A DNA stretch of 64,000 bases from Streptomyces corallincola (GTDB lineage: Bacteria; Actinomycetota; Actinomycetes; Streptomycetales; Streptomycetaceae). The DNA lies in assembly GCF_019104725.1 (NCBI RefSeq), contig NZ_JAHRXF010000019.1:38722-102721 (forward strand). Direction: 5' to 3'. Both the position numbers and the translations under genes were made by a program. This document shows positions 1 to 8,520 of the stretch, piece by piece. The notes below the pieces were generated by a model, which was not told the DNA's origin, made no database searches, and saw nothing but the letters and a program-made list of their open reading frames with translations. The first letter of the stretch is position 1; each line of letters begins with the position of its first letter.

Positions 1-410
<410 letters not shown>

Positions 411-647
411 TCAGCCCCCCTGCACGGCGGTGAGGACCTCGACCCGGTCGCCGTCGGCGAGCGCGGTACCGGCCCAGCGCGAGCGCGGTACGACGGTCTC
501 GTTGACGGCGGCGGCCACCCCGGAGGGCGCGGCGGTCAGGGTGCGGACCACGGCGTCCAGCGCGGTGCCCGGCGCGAGCCGCCGGAGCCGCCCGTTCACG
601 GACACGGCGACCGCCGCGCCGGGTGAGTCGGTACCCGTGGTGGTCAT
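411..647 (-). CDS. thiS: Sulfur carrier protein ThiS
   Basis: ThiS is the ubiquitin-like carrier whose C-terminal glycine is adenylated and thiocarboxylated to deliver sulfur to ThiG. The 78-residue product ends in Gly-Gly (AVQGG), the required feature, and has the LADGDRVEVLTAVQGG segment of the beta-grasp fold. The ATG at 647 overlaps the thiO stop by four bases (ATGA), so translation is probably coupled. The N-terminal 10-12 residues (MTTTGTDSPG) extend beyond the minimal ThiS domain. Its position between thiO and thiG confirms the assignment. Confidence 0.95.
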   Translation of the reverse strand: MTTTGTDSPGAAVAVSVNGRLRRLAPGTALDAVVRTLTAAPSGVAAAVNETVVPRSRWAGTALADGDRVEVLTAVQGG

Positions 648-1816
648 GCGTGCTGCTCCTGACGTGCGGCGGGGCGTGCGGTACGGAAGCGCTCCGGGGC
701 GAACGGGCGGGCCACGGCGGGGACGGCGCCCCCGGCCAGCGTCTCGGCCATCACGTCCCCGGTGACCGGCGTCAGCAGCACCCCGTTGCGATGGTGGCCG
801 GTGGCGAGCAGCAGCCCGTCCAGGCCGGACGGCCCGAGCAGCGGGGCGTTGTCGGGCGAGCCGGGACGCAGCCCCGCGCGGGTCTCGGTGAGCGGCAGCT
901 CGGTGATGCCGGGCAGCAGCGCGTGGGCGTCGCGCAGCAGCTCGTACACGCCCCCGGCGGTGACCGTGGTGTCGAAGCCCTGCTCCTCGCTGGTCGCGCC
1001 GATCACCAGCTCGCCGTTCTCGCGCGGCACCAGATAGACGCCGCTGCCGCGCACCACGGCCCGCACGGTCCGGCTGAGGAAGGGCGCGTACCGGGCGGGC
1101 ACGGTGAGCCGCAGCACCTGGCCCTTCACCGGGCGGACCGGGGGCCGCACCTCCTCCGGGACTCCGTCCAGGAGCGCGCTGAACGCGCCGCCCGCCAGCA
1201 CCACCTGCCCGGCGCCGGGCGCGGACCCGTCCGCGAGGGTCAGCCCGGTGGCCCGGCCGCCGCGCACGTCGAGGCGCTCGGCGCGCGCCCGGTGGAAGGC
1301 GACCCCGGCCCGCTCGCAGGCGGTGAGCAGCGCGGTGGCCAGCCGCCGGGGGTCGATCTGGTGGTCGCCGTCCACCCGGAGCCCGCCGCGCACACCGGGC
1401 GCCAGCATCGGTTCGAGCCGTCGGCACTCCCGGCCGGTCAGCCAGTCGGCGTCCAGCCCGCAGCGGAGCTGGAGGGCGTGCAGTTCGCGCAGGTCGGCGC
1501 GGTCGTCGGCGTCGAGGGCGACGGCCAGGGTGCCGCAGCGGCGGTATCCGAGATCCTGCCCGGAGACCTCGGCCAGCTCGGCGGCGAAGGCCGGGTAGCG
1601 GCGGGCCGACTCCAGGTTGAGGGCGAGGAGGCGTTCCTCGCCGTGGTGCAGTTCGGTGACGGCGGCCAGCATCCCGGCGGCGACCCGCGCGGCCCCGCCG
1701 CCCGGCTCGGGGTCCACCACGGCCACGGCGAGCCCGCGCCGCGCGCTCCGCCAGGCCGTGACCAGACCGATGATCCCGCCTCCGACCACGAGGACGTCGT
1801 ACGTACGTGACGGCAT
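644..1816 (-). CDS. thiO: Glycine oxidase ThiO
   Basis: ThiO is an FAD flavoenzyme of the D-amino-acid oxidase fold that oxidises glycine to dehydroglycine (iminoglycine), the nitrogen and carbon donor for the thiazole ring in aerobic bacteria. The 390-residue product carries the dinucleotide-binding motif VVGGGIIG near residues 10-17, the VDPEPGGGAARVAAGML FAD-domain region, and a C-terminal TGHHRNGVLLTPVTG segment typical of DAO family members. The ATG at 1816 lies just downstream of the TPP aptamer with an AGGGAGG-like ribosome site at the end of the aptamer. It is the first gene of the thiO-thiS-thiG operon, with a four-base overlap into thiS. Confidence 0.95.
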   Translation of the reverse strand: MPSRTYDVLVVGGGIIGLVTAWRSARRGLAVAVVDPEPGGGAARVAAGMLAAVTELHHGEERLLALNLESARRYPAFAAELAEVSGQDLGYRRCGTLAVALDADDRADLRELHALQLRCGLDADWLTGRECRRLEPMLAPGVRGGLRVDGDHQIDPRRLATALLTACERAGVAFHRARAERLDVRGGRATGLTLADGSAPGAGQVVLAGGAFSALLDGVPEEVRPPVRPVKGQVLRLTVPARYAPFLSRTVRAVVRGSGVYLVPRENGELVIGATSEEQGFDTTVTAGGVYELLRDAHALLPGITELPLTETRAGLRPGSPDNAPLLGPSGLDGLLLATGHHRNGVLLTPVTGDVMAETLAGGAVPAVARPFAPERFRTARPAARQEQHA

Positions 1817-1825
1817 GGGCGTCCA

Positions 1826-1917
1826 GCCCCTCCCTTCGCCGGCATGACCCGGATCAGGTTCGTACGGTCGGAGGCCGCCAGCCTCCCTCTCAGCCCGGTG
1901 CGCCGGGCTCCCGCGAG
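1826..1917 (-). promoter_or_regulatory. TPP (THI box) riboswitch upstream of thiO
   Basis: On the minus strand the leader holds the conserved TPP aptamer elements in order: GGGCTGAGAGGGAGG (pyrimidine-sensing CUGAGA), then ACCTGATCCGGGTCATGCC followed by GGCGAAGGGA (pyrophosphate-binding arm). The last element contains the AGGGAGG that would serve as ribosome site for the thiO ATG at 1816, so ligand-dependent control of translation is the likely mechanism; no separate U-rich terminator is visible. The boundaries of the P1 stem are approximate. Confidence 0.93.
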
Positions 1918-2020
1918 TGCGTGTACGCCCGCCAGCCTAGCCCCGGCCGCCGGAGGCCCGTAAGAGCGCCCCCGGCGGCCCCGTACGGGGTGGTGTGGAA
2001 CAGGTCACGGTCACGCCCCC

Positions 2021-2049
2021 TGACTGACTTTTCGTCAGGTGTCTATGGT
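2021..2049 (+). promoter_or_regulatory. Probable leaderless promoter of the FAD reductase
   Basis: TGACTG (2021-2026), a 17-base spacer and TATGGT (2044-2049) are followed after six bases by the GTG at 2056. No ribosome site precedes that GTG, which fits transcription starting at the start codon. Inferred from spacing only. Confidence 0.45.
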
Positions 2050-2055
2050 GATCAG

Positions 2056-3324
2056 GTGAGCGAGCAGACAGCCCCGGCGGGTGCGGCGGGAACGGGACGG
2101 GTGCGGCGGGTGGTCGTCGCCGGTGCGGGCATGGCCGGGGTGCGGACGGCGGTGGCACTGCGCGAACAGGGCTTCACCGGCGACATCACCCTGATCGGCG
2201 CCGAACCCCACCAGCCCTACGACCGGCCCCCGCTCTCCAAGGCCGTCCTGCTCGGCAAGTCCGACGGCTCCGCCTTCGACGTGGACTTCGACTCCCTCGG
2301 CATCGAGCTGCGGCTCGGCTGCGACGCGCTCGGGGTCCGCCCCGCCGAGCACGTCCTCGACACCGGGGCCGGACCGGTCCCGTACGACGCCCTGGTGCTG
2401 GCCACCGGCGCCGAGCCGCTGCGGCTGCCCGGCACCGCGGGCGTCCCCGGCACCCATCTGCTGCGCACCCTGGACGACGCCGAACGGCTGCGCCCGGTGC
2501 TGGCCCGCAGGCACACCGTCGTGGTGGTCGGCGCGGGCTGGATCGGCGCCGAGTTCGCCACCGCCGCCCGTGAGGCGGGCTGCGCTGTGACCGTCGTGGA
2601 GGCCGCCGACCGGCCGCTCGCGGGCGCGCTCCCCGCCGAGGTCGCCGCCCCGATGGCCGCCTGGTACGCCGACAGCGGCGCCGACCTGCGCACCGGCGCA
2701 CGGGTGACCCGCGTCGAGCCCGGCGGGCCCGGAGGGGGCGGAGGGGGCGGCGGGGTCGTCCTGGACGACGGCACCCGGCTGCCCGCCGACGCCGTCGTGG
2801 TCGGCATCGGCGCCCGCCCCGCGACCGGCTGGCTGGCCGGGTCCGGGATCGAGCTGGGCGCGGAGGGCGAGGTGCTGGCCGACGCGGGGCTGCGCTCCTC
2901 CGCCGAGGACGTGTACGCGGTCGGTGACTGCGTCTCCTTCCCGTCCGCCCGCTACGGCACCCGGCTGCTCGTCCACCACTGGGACAACGCCCTCCAGGGG
3001 CCGCGCACGGTCGCCGCGAACATCCTGGACGAGACCCCGGCGGTCTACGACCCGGTGCCGTACTTCTGGTCCGAGCAGTTCGGCCGCTTCGTGCAGTACG
3101 CCGGACACCACGCGGACGCCGACCGGCTGGTGTGGCGGGGCGAGCCGGACGGGCCCGCCTGGTCGGTGTGCTGGCTGCGCGGGGACCGGCTGGTGGCGCT
3201 GCTCGCCGTGGGCCGACCGCGCGACCTCGCCCAGGGACGGCGGCTGATCGAGTCCGGGCGCCCGGTGGACGACGGCGTCCTCACGGACCCGTCCCGCCCG
3301 CTGAAGGACGCGGCCCTGGGGTGA
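2056..3324 (+). CDS. NAD(P)/FAD-dependent ferredoxin-reductase-type oxidoreductase
   Basis: The 422-residue product has two Rossmann motifs, GAGMAG near residues 23-28 for FAD and GAGWIG near 159-164 for NAD(P)H, and the C-terminal FAD-contacting YAVGDC near 287-293, followed by a reductase C-terminal domain. This is the architecture of ferredoxin and rubredoxin reductases that serve P450s and dioxygenases; the natural electron acceptor cannot be told from sequence. The open frame extends upstream to 1807, but that part would run through the riboswitch region; the GTG at 2056 starts just before the conserved N-terminus and matches a leaderless promoter. A glycine-rich insert (GGPGGGGGGGG) lies near residues 219-229. 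The gene diverges from thiO. Confidence 0.88.
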   Translation: MSEQTAPAGAAGTGRVRRVVVAGAGMAGVRTAVALREQGFTGDITLIGAEPHQPYDRPPLSKAVLLGKSDGSAFDVDFDSLGIELRLGCDALGVRPAEHVLDTGAGPVPYDALVLATGAEPLRLPGTAGVPGTHLLRTLDDAERLRPVLARRHTVVVVGAGWIGAEFATAAREAGCAVTVVEAADRPLAGALPAEVAAPMAAWYADSGADLRTGARVTRVEPGGPGGGGGGGGVVLDDGTRLPADAVVVGIGARPATGWLAGSGIELGAEGEVLADAGLRSSAEDVYAVGDCVSFPSARYGTRLLVHHWDNALQGPRTVAANILDETPAVYDPVPYFWSEQFGRFVQYAGHHADADRLVWRGEPDGPAWSVCWLRGDRLVALLAVGRPRDLAQGRRLIESGRPVDDGVLTDPSRPLKDAALG

Positions 3325-3327
3325 GCC

Positions 3328-3388
3328 CCGGGGGTGGCCGGGGGTGGGCCCCGGGGGTGGGTCCCAGGGGCGTGTCCGGGGGCGCGGG
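3328..3388 (+). repeat. G-run-rich intergenic tract
   Basis: The 181-base gap after the reductase begins with repeated GGGGG/GGGG runs separated by one to six bases, with a reiterated CCGGGGGTGGG unit. The plus strand could form a G-quadruplex. A second pair of near-identical units (CTCGCCGGGGGA) follows at about 3400-3440. No gene is seen here. Confidence 0.6.
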
Positions 3389-3505
3389 GGACAGCCGGAG
3401 TCCTCGCCGGGGGACGCCCGCAGTGCTCGCCGGGGGAGGGCCGGAGCACTCCTGGTGGCGGTGCCCGGCTTCCGACTGTCGGTGCGGGATGGCAGGCTTG
3501 TTCCC

Positions 3506-3871
3506 GTGACCGAGATTGACACGAAGACCGACGCTCTCGTCCCTGCCTGGCTCACCCTCCCCGACATCGCGGAACAGCTCGATGTCGAGGTGACACGTGT
3601 GCGGCAGCTGGTCAAGGAGGGCCAGCTGATCGCCGTACGCCGTGGCGAGAACCGCGCGCTGCACGTCCCCGCCGCCTTCATCGACGGCGACAAGGTCGTC
3701 AAGGGCCTCACCGGCACCCTGACGCTCCTGCGGGACGACGGCTTCACGGACGAAGAGATGCTGGAGTGGCTGTTCACGCCCGACCCGACCCTGCCCGGCA
3801 CTCCGGCCCAGGCCCTGAGCGAGAATCGCGGCACGGAGGTGAAGCGCCGCGCCCAGGCGCTCGCCGTCTGA
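3506..3871 (+). CDS. Rv2175c-family DNA-binding protein
   Basis: The 121-residue product has an N-terminal winged/helix-turn-helix region ([26 protein letters not shown], residues about 15-40) and a C-terminal helical domain, matching the Rv2175c family of actinobacterial DNA-binding proteins; the Mycobacterium tuberculosis member is a substrate of kinase PknL. Target genes are not known from sequence. The frame is open further upstream, but the GTG at 3506 immediately precedes the conserved domain and follows a CAGGCT element by seven bases, suggesting a leaderless start. The location between a reductase and thiE is shared with other actinomycetes, where this gene also lies near the dcw cluster. 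Confidence 0.88.
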   Translation: MTEIDTKTDALVPAWLTLPDIAEQLDVEVTRVRQLVKEGQLIAVRRGENRALHVPAAFIDGDKVVKGLTGTLTLLRDDGFTDEEMLEWLFTPDPTLPGTPAQALSENRGTEVKRRAQALAV

Positions 3872-3968
3872 CCGACCGCCGAGCGGGCGGCCCACCCGGC
3901 CGGTGACCACCACGGCACCGGCCGGAGGGCCGCCTCCGGCACACCGACCACCCAGGGGGACCGCCCGC

Positions 3969-4616
3969 ATGTCCGACGCCGCCCGCTCCGCGCTGGCCGA
4001 CGCCCGTCTCTACCTGTGCACGGACGCCCGCCGTGAGCGCGGCGACCTCGCCGGGTTCCTGGACGCCGTCCTCGCCGGGGGCGTGGACATCGTCCAGCTC
4101 CGGGACAAGGGCATGGAGGCCGCCGAGGAACTGGAACACCTCCGGGTCGTCGCCGACGCCTGCGCCCGGCACGGCAAGCTGCTCGCCGTCAACGACCGCG
4201 CCGACGTCGCCCACGCGGCCGGAGCCGCCGTCCTCCACCTCGGCCAGGGCGACCTCCCGGTGCCCGCGGCCCGCGCGATCCTCGGCCGGGACGTCCTGAT
4301 CGGCCGCTCCACGCACAGCGCGGCGGAGGCCGAGGCCGCCGCCGTCCAGGACGGCGTGGACTACTTCTGCACCGGCCCCTGCTGGCCCACCCCCACCAAG
4401 CCCGGCCGCCCGGCCCCCGGACTCGGCCTGGTCCGCCACACCGCCGCCCTCGGCACGGACCGCCCCTGGTTCGCCATCGGCGGCATCGGCCTCGACACCC
4501 TGGACGAGGTCCTCGACGCGGGCGCCCGCCGGGTCGTCGTGGTCCGCGCCCTCACCGAGGCCCCCGACCCCGGCGCGGCGGCGGCCGAGTTCGCGGAACG
4601 GCTGCGCACGGCGTAA
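3969..4616 (+). CDS. thiE: Thiamine-phosphate synthase ThiE
   Basis: ThiE joins hydroxymethylpyrimidine diphosphate to thiazole phosphate, giving thiamine phosphate. The 215-residue TIM-barrel product shows the signature elements [10 protein letters not shown] (about 40-49), [20 protein letters not shown], the diphosphate-binding [10 protein letters not shown], and [22 protein letters not shown] followed by [12 protein letters not shown]. The start at 3969 is preceded by an AGGGGGA ribosome site at 3953-3959; an ORF start at 3903 would add a proline-rich stretch without homology. ThiE supplies the joining step for the thiazole made by the thiOSG operon at the left edge, although it is transcribed separately and no second riboswitch is visible. 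Confidence 0.95.
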   Translation: MSDAARSALADARLYLCTDARRERGDLAGFLDAVLAGGVDIVQLRDKGMEAAEELEHLRVVADACARHGKLLAVNDRADVAHAAGAAVLHLGQGDLPVPAARAILGRDVLIGRSTHSAAEAEAAAVQDGVDYFCTGPCWPTPTKPGRPAPGLGLVRHTAALGTDRPWFAIGGIGLDTLDEVLDAGARRVVVVRALTEAPDPGAAAAEFAERLRTA

Positions 4617-4701
4617 CACGGCCGGGACGCGGCACCCGCGTGGCGGGCGTCCCAAGGGATGGACACCCGTCCGGCAATCCGGGCAAATACCCGCCGTCCG
4701 G

Positions 4702-4730
4702 TTGGGTGACCGCGCCCCCCTGGCTAACCT
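4702..4730 (+). promoter_or_regulatory. Probable leaderless promoter of metF
   Basis: TTGGGT (4702-4707), a 17-base spacer and TAACCT (4725-4730) stand exactly six bases before the metF ATG at 4737. No ribosome site exists in between, so the transcript probably starts at the ATG. Inferred from pattern and spacing. Confidence 0.5.
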
Positions 4731-4736
4731 GCCGTT

Positions 4737-5660
4737 ATGGCCCTCGGAACCCCGTCCACCAGGACCGACCGCGCGCGCACCGTGCGGGACATCCTCCTGT
4801 CCGGCAAGACGACGTACTCCTTCGAGTTCTACGCGCCGAAGACCGCCCAGGGCGAGCGGAACCTGTGGAACGCGCTGCGCAGGGTCGAGGCCGTCGCGCC
4901 CGACTTCGTCTCCGTCACCTACGGCGCGGGCGGCTCCACCCGCGCCACCACGGTCAGGGAGACCGAGCAGATCGTCGCGGACACCACCCTCACCCCGGTC
5001 GCCCACCTCACCGCCGTGGACCACTCCGTCGCCGAACTGCGCAACATCATCGGGCAGTACGCCGACGCGGGCATCCGCAACATGCTCGCGGTGCGCGGCG
5101 ACCCGCCCGGCGACCCGATGGGCGACTGGGTGGCCCACCCCACCGGACTGACGTACGCGGCCGAACTGGTCCGGCTCATCAAGGAGTCGGGCGACTTCTG
5201 TGTGGGCGTCGCCGCGTTCCCGGAGATGCATCCGCGCTCCGGCGACTGGGACACCGACGTCCGGCACTTCGTGGACAAGTGCCGCGCGGGCGCCGACTAC
5301 GCCATCACCCAGATGTTCTTCCACCCGGAGTCCTATCTGCGGCTGCGCGACAAGGTCGCCGCCGCCGGGTGCGACACCCCGGTGATCCCCGAGATCCTGC
5401 CCGTCACCAGCGTGCGGATGCTGGAACGCCTGCCGAGGCTCAGCAACGCGGCCTTCCCCGACGCCCTGAAAGAGCGGATGCTCACAGCCAAGGACGATCC
5501 GGCGGCGGTACGCTCCCTCGGTATCGACTTCGCCACGGAGTTCTGCGCCCGGCTGCTGGCCGAGGGAGTGCCCGGTCTGCACTTCATCACGCTGAACAAC
5601 TCCACGGCGACCCTGGAAATCTACGAGAACCTGGGCCTGCACCACACCTCGCGGGCCTAG
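4737..5660 (+). CDS. metF: Methylenetetrahydrofolate reductase
   Basis: MetF reduces 5,10-methylene-THF to 5-methyl-THF, the methyl donor for methionine synthesis. The 307-residue product has the TIM-barrel family features: SFEFYAPKT with the catalytic-region Glu near residue 30, [14 protein letters not shown] (about 61-74), [12 protein letters not shown] (about 119-130), and [16 protein letters not shown] (about 186-201). Length agrees with bacterial MetF of about 300 residues. It has its own probable leaderless promoter and is followed 56 bases later by an unrelated membrane protein gene. No cobalamin or SAM riboswitch is evident upstream. Confidence 0.95.
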   Translation: MALGTPSTRTDRARTVRDILLSGKTTYSFEFYAPKTAQGERNLWNALRRVEAVAPDFVSVTYGAGGSTRATTVRETEQIVADTTLTPVAHLTAVDHSVAELRNIIGQYADAGIRNMLAVRGDPPGDPMGDWVAHPTGLTYAAELVRLIKESGDFCVGVAAFPEMHPRSGDWDTDVRHFVDKCRAGADYAITQMFFHPESYLRLRDKVAAAGCDTPVIPEILPVTSVRMLERLPRLSNAAFPDALKERMLTAKDDPAAVRSLGIDFATEFCARLLAEGVPGLHFITLNNSTATLEIYENLGLHHTSRA

Positions 5661-5716
5661 ACCCGCCGTACCGCTCTGGGACACACTGCGAAGCGGCAAC
5701 TGGGAGAGGGGCGTAC

Positions 5717-6694
5717 ATGGGCTTGACGGTCCTCTACATCGCGTTCGGAGTCGTCGCGCTCTGGCTGCTCAGCGAGGTGCTGCTCCAGTACAAGGCGCGG
5801 CTGCGCTGGCGGTTGCTGGCGTTCGGCGGCTTCCTCGGTGTGGTGGCGGGCGTGCTGCTGGCGAGCGTCCTGGTGATCGGCGCGGGCGCGGTCGCCTTCG
5901 CGCTCGGCCAGACCTACGTCACCCTGTCCTTCCGGCGCGGCTTCGCGTCCGGCTGGGCCGTCAAGCGGCCCGAGCGGGGCGCGGACGACGCCGACAGCGG
6001 CGGCAAGAAGCGCCGCCGGGGCCGCGCCGACCGCCACGAGGACCCCGAGGCGGACGGCTTCCCGCCGTCGCCCGACGCCCACGACGACGGGGGCGCCGGA
6101 CTCCCGGACCGCTCCGCCGACTTCGGGCCGTCCGGTCACCCCGGCCAGGACGACGACTACGACCGGGACGACGTGTTCACCCCGGCCCGCCCCGCCGCTG
6201 CCGCCGAGACCACCGCCGTCTACGAGCCCCAGCCGATGCCCGACGACACCGGTTCCTACGGCGTCTACGGCGACGGCGCCTACGCCGCCGCCCAGCAGGC
6301 CCAGCAGCAGCCCCAGACCGGCGAGCAGACCTACGGCTACGACTACCCGGCCTACCAGCAGCAGGGCTACGGCTACGACGCCGGCGCGCAGCAGGGCTAC
6401 GCCAACTACTCCGACCCGTACATCGGCGCCCAGTCCTACGGCACGTCCTACGACACCGGCGGCTACCCCCAGCAGCAGTACGGCCAGCAGCAGGGCCAGG
6501 CCCACGACCCGTACGCGGGCGGCGGCTACGACCAGACCCCGGCCGAGGGCGTCTGGGTCCCGCAGCAGCGCGGCGACGAGAACTACGGCGGCGAACTCCC
6601 GCCCGAGCAGCAGGGCTACGGCTACGACGCGCAGCAGGGTCGGCAACAGCAGCAGCACGGCGCCGGGTACGACGAGCAGCAGTACCGTTTCTGA
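5717..6694 (+). CDS. Two-helix membrane protein with long Q/G/Y-rich tail
   Basis: Function unknown. The 325-residue product has two strongly hydrophobic segments (about residues 3-22 and 33-66), a basic stretch (KKRRRGRADRH), then an acidic linker and a roughly 150-residue tail made almost only of Q, G, Y, A, D and P with repeated QQQGYGYDA-type units (about 188-325). The tail resembles prion-like, phase-separating sequences; it is presumably cytoplasmic. The ATG at 5717 follows GGGAGAGGGG at 5702-5711. The family is familiar in Streptomyces next to metF but has no assigned role. Three copies of a 19-bp unit cross the stop codon. Confidence 0.8.
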   Translation: MGLTVLYIAFGVVALWLLSEVLLQYKARLRWRLLAFGGFLGVVAGVLLASVLVIGAGAVAFALGQTYVTLSFRRGFASGWAVKRPERGADDADSGGKKRRRGRADRHEDPEADGFPPSPDAHDDGGAGLPDRSADFGPSGHPGQDDDYDRDDVFTPARPAAAAETTAVYEPQPMPDDTGSYGVYGDGAYAAAQQAQQQPQTGEQTYGYDYPAYQQQGYGYDAGAQQGYANYSDPYIGAQSYGTSYDTGGYPQQQYGQQQGQAHDPYAGGGYDQTPAEGVWVPQQRGDENYGGELPPEQQGYGYDAQQGRQQQQHGAGYDEQQYRF

Positions 6695-6742
6695 GCGCCG
6701 CCCACGTTTCTGAGCGCCGCCCCCGTTTCTGAGCACCGCTCC
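6686..6742 (+). repeat. Three tandem 19-bp repeats over the stop codon
   Basis: Units at 6686-6704, 6705-6723 and 6724-6742 share CGTTTCTGAGCGCCGCCC with two changes in the third. Each contains the Phe-TGA end of the preceding gene, so the stop-codon context was duplicated twice, probably by slippage. Confidence 0.9.
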
Positions 6743-6822
6743 CGAGCGGCCTTCCCGTGCGGCGGCCGGGGTCCCCACCCCGGCCGCACACCCGCCGCCC
6801 GCCGCCCCTGCCCCCCTACGCC

Positions 6823-8334
6823 TCACTGGGAGCCGCGGAACTCCGGTCCCTCCACGACGAGTCCGGCCACCAGCGCTCCCGACATGCCCGTGTGCGCGAG
6901 TCCGCCACCGGGGTGGGCCCAGCCACCGACCCGGTGAAGACCGGGCAGCCGTGTGGAGTTGGCCGGGTGCAGGAACCGCCCGCCGCCCGCCGCCAGCGCG
7001 GGCGCGGACACCGCCCCGAGGGGCGCCCCCGTCTCCCGGCCGACCTCGCCCGGACCCCGCACCTCGTGCCACAGCAGCCGCTCGCGCAGCCCCGGAACGG
7101 CGAACTCCGCCGCCTCCAGCAGCAGTTCGGTGTACGCCGCGACCGTGCTCTCCCGCTGCCACTCCCAGTCCGTGGAGAGCGCGGCGGAGACCACCACCGA
7201 CTCGTGGTCGCGGTCCGGCACCAACTCCGGGTCGCCGGGCCGCAGTACGGTCACCGTGGGCCGTACCGGCCGGTCCCCGCCGGGAGAGCCCAGCAGGTCC
7301 AGCTCCCGCTCTCCGTCCGGGGCGTGGACCACCGTGCGGTGGACGGCGCCCGGCTCCCGCGCGCCGCGCAGCGCCAGCAGCAGCGTGAACCGGGTGGCGG
7401 GTGCGGGCCCGGCCCCGGCACGCACATCGGCGTCCCCGTCCAGCGGGCGGTCCGTCAGCGCGCCCAGCACGGCCGGGTGCACGTCCGCCACCACGTGATC
7501 GGCGTCCACGAGCGTGCCGTCCGCCAGCTCCACCCCGGCCGCCCGGCCGTCGGCCGTCACGATCCGGGTGACCCCGGCGCCGAACACGAACTCCACCCGC
7601 CGCGCGAGGCACCGCTCGTACACCGCGCGGGCCAGCTCCCGGACGCCACCGCGTACGTACCAGGTGCCGAACGCGTGCTCCATGTACGGCAGGACGGCCG
7701 CGCTCGCGGGGGCGGTGCGCGGGTCGAGGCCGTGCGCGAGCGCGTGACCGGACAGCAGGGCGCGCAGCCGGTCGTCGCGCAGCTCCCAGCGGCCCACCTC
7801 GTCCAGAGTGGCGGCCCGGCGGGTGCGCAGCAGCCGCTTGTGCGGGACCGCCGGATACGGCTCCCGGTCCGCCAGCACCCGCCAGTTCGGCCACAGGGGC
7901 TCCTCCAGCAGCGGGCGCCGGGTGCGGTCCCACGCCTCGCGGGCCCGGACCAGGAAATCGCCCCAGCGCTGCCCGGCCCCGGCGCCCAACGCCTCGTCCA
8001 GCGCGGAGACCACGCCCGCGCGCGAGGCGTTCGGCACCGACACCGCCGTACCGTCCGCGAACAGGTGCCGGGCGGCCGGATCGACCTGGGCCAGCCCGAC
8101 CACGTCCTCCAGCGCCTCCTTGCCGGTCTTGACGAACAGGTCCCGGTACACGGCGGGCAGGGTCAGCAGACCGGGGCCGGTGTCGAAGGCGAACCCGTCC
8201 CGCTCGAACCGGCGCACCGCGCCGCCGTACGTCTCCGCGCGTTCGTACACCGTCACCCGGTGGCCCGCGACGGCCAGCCGGGCGGCAGCCGCCATCGCGC
8301 CCATTCCCGCGCCGATCACCGCAATCCGTGCCAT
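6823..8334 (-). CDS. CrtI/phytoene-desaturase-like FAD oxidoreductase
   Basis: The 503-residue product begins MARIAVIGAGMGAMAAAARLA, an FAD-binding GxGxxG motif followed by VTVYERAETYGGAVRR, the layout of phytoene desaturases and related NAD(P)/FAD amine-oxidase-fold enzymes. The C-terminus has VGGWAHPGGGLAHTGMSGALVA, matching the conserved CrtI-type FAD-contacting end. No carotenoid genes (crtE, crtB, crtY) are nearby, so its substrate is open. The frame allows a start ten codons earlier (8364), but the ATG at 8334 sits directly before the Rossmann strand. Convergent with the preceding membrane protein gene. Confidence 0.85.
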   Translation of the reverse strand: MARIAVIGAGMGAMAAAARLAVAGHRVTVYERAETYGGAVRRFERDGFAFDTGPGLLTLPAVYRDLFVKTGKEALEDVVGLAQVDPAARHLFADGTAVSVPNASRAGVVSALDEALGAGAGQRWGDFLVRAREAWDRTRRPLLEEPLWPNWRVLADREPYPAVPHKRLLRTRRAATLDEVGRWELRDDRLRALLSGHALAHGLDPRTAPASAAVLPYMEHAFGTWYVRGGVRELARAVYERCLARRVEFVFGAGVTRIVTADGRAAGVELADGTLVDADHVVADVHPAVLGALTDRPLDGDADVRAGAGPAPATRFTLLLALRGAREPGAVHRTVVHAPDGERELDLLGSPGGDRPVRPTVTVLRPGDPELVPDRDHESVVVSAALSTDWEWQRESTVAAYTELLLEAAEFAVPGLRERLLWHEVRGPGEVGRETGAPLGAVSAPALAAGGGRFLHPANSTRLPGLHRVGGWAHPGGGLAHTGMSGALVAGLVVEGPEFRGSQ

Positions 8335-8520
8335 GACCGCGACTTTACCGAGCACCACCGACAACCCCGGCGGCGGAGGGCCCCGTCGTGGCGGTGAGTA
8401 CCCGTACTCAGGGGGCGGAACGAGTACCCGGACGGATGGGCGGGCCGCCGCCCGGGCGGGAGAGTGGGCGTGCGGCCCGGTACCGCCGGCACGGGGCGGC
8501 GGAACCGGGCCGCACGGCCG

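Noticed and set aside
1807..2055. Upstream extension of the FAD reductase frame
   Set aside because: It runs through the TPP riboswitch on the other strand and adds no conserved residues; the GTG at 2056 fits the domain start.
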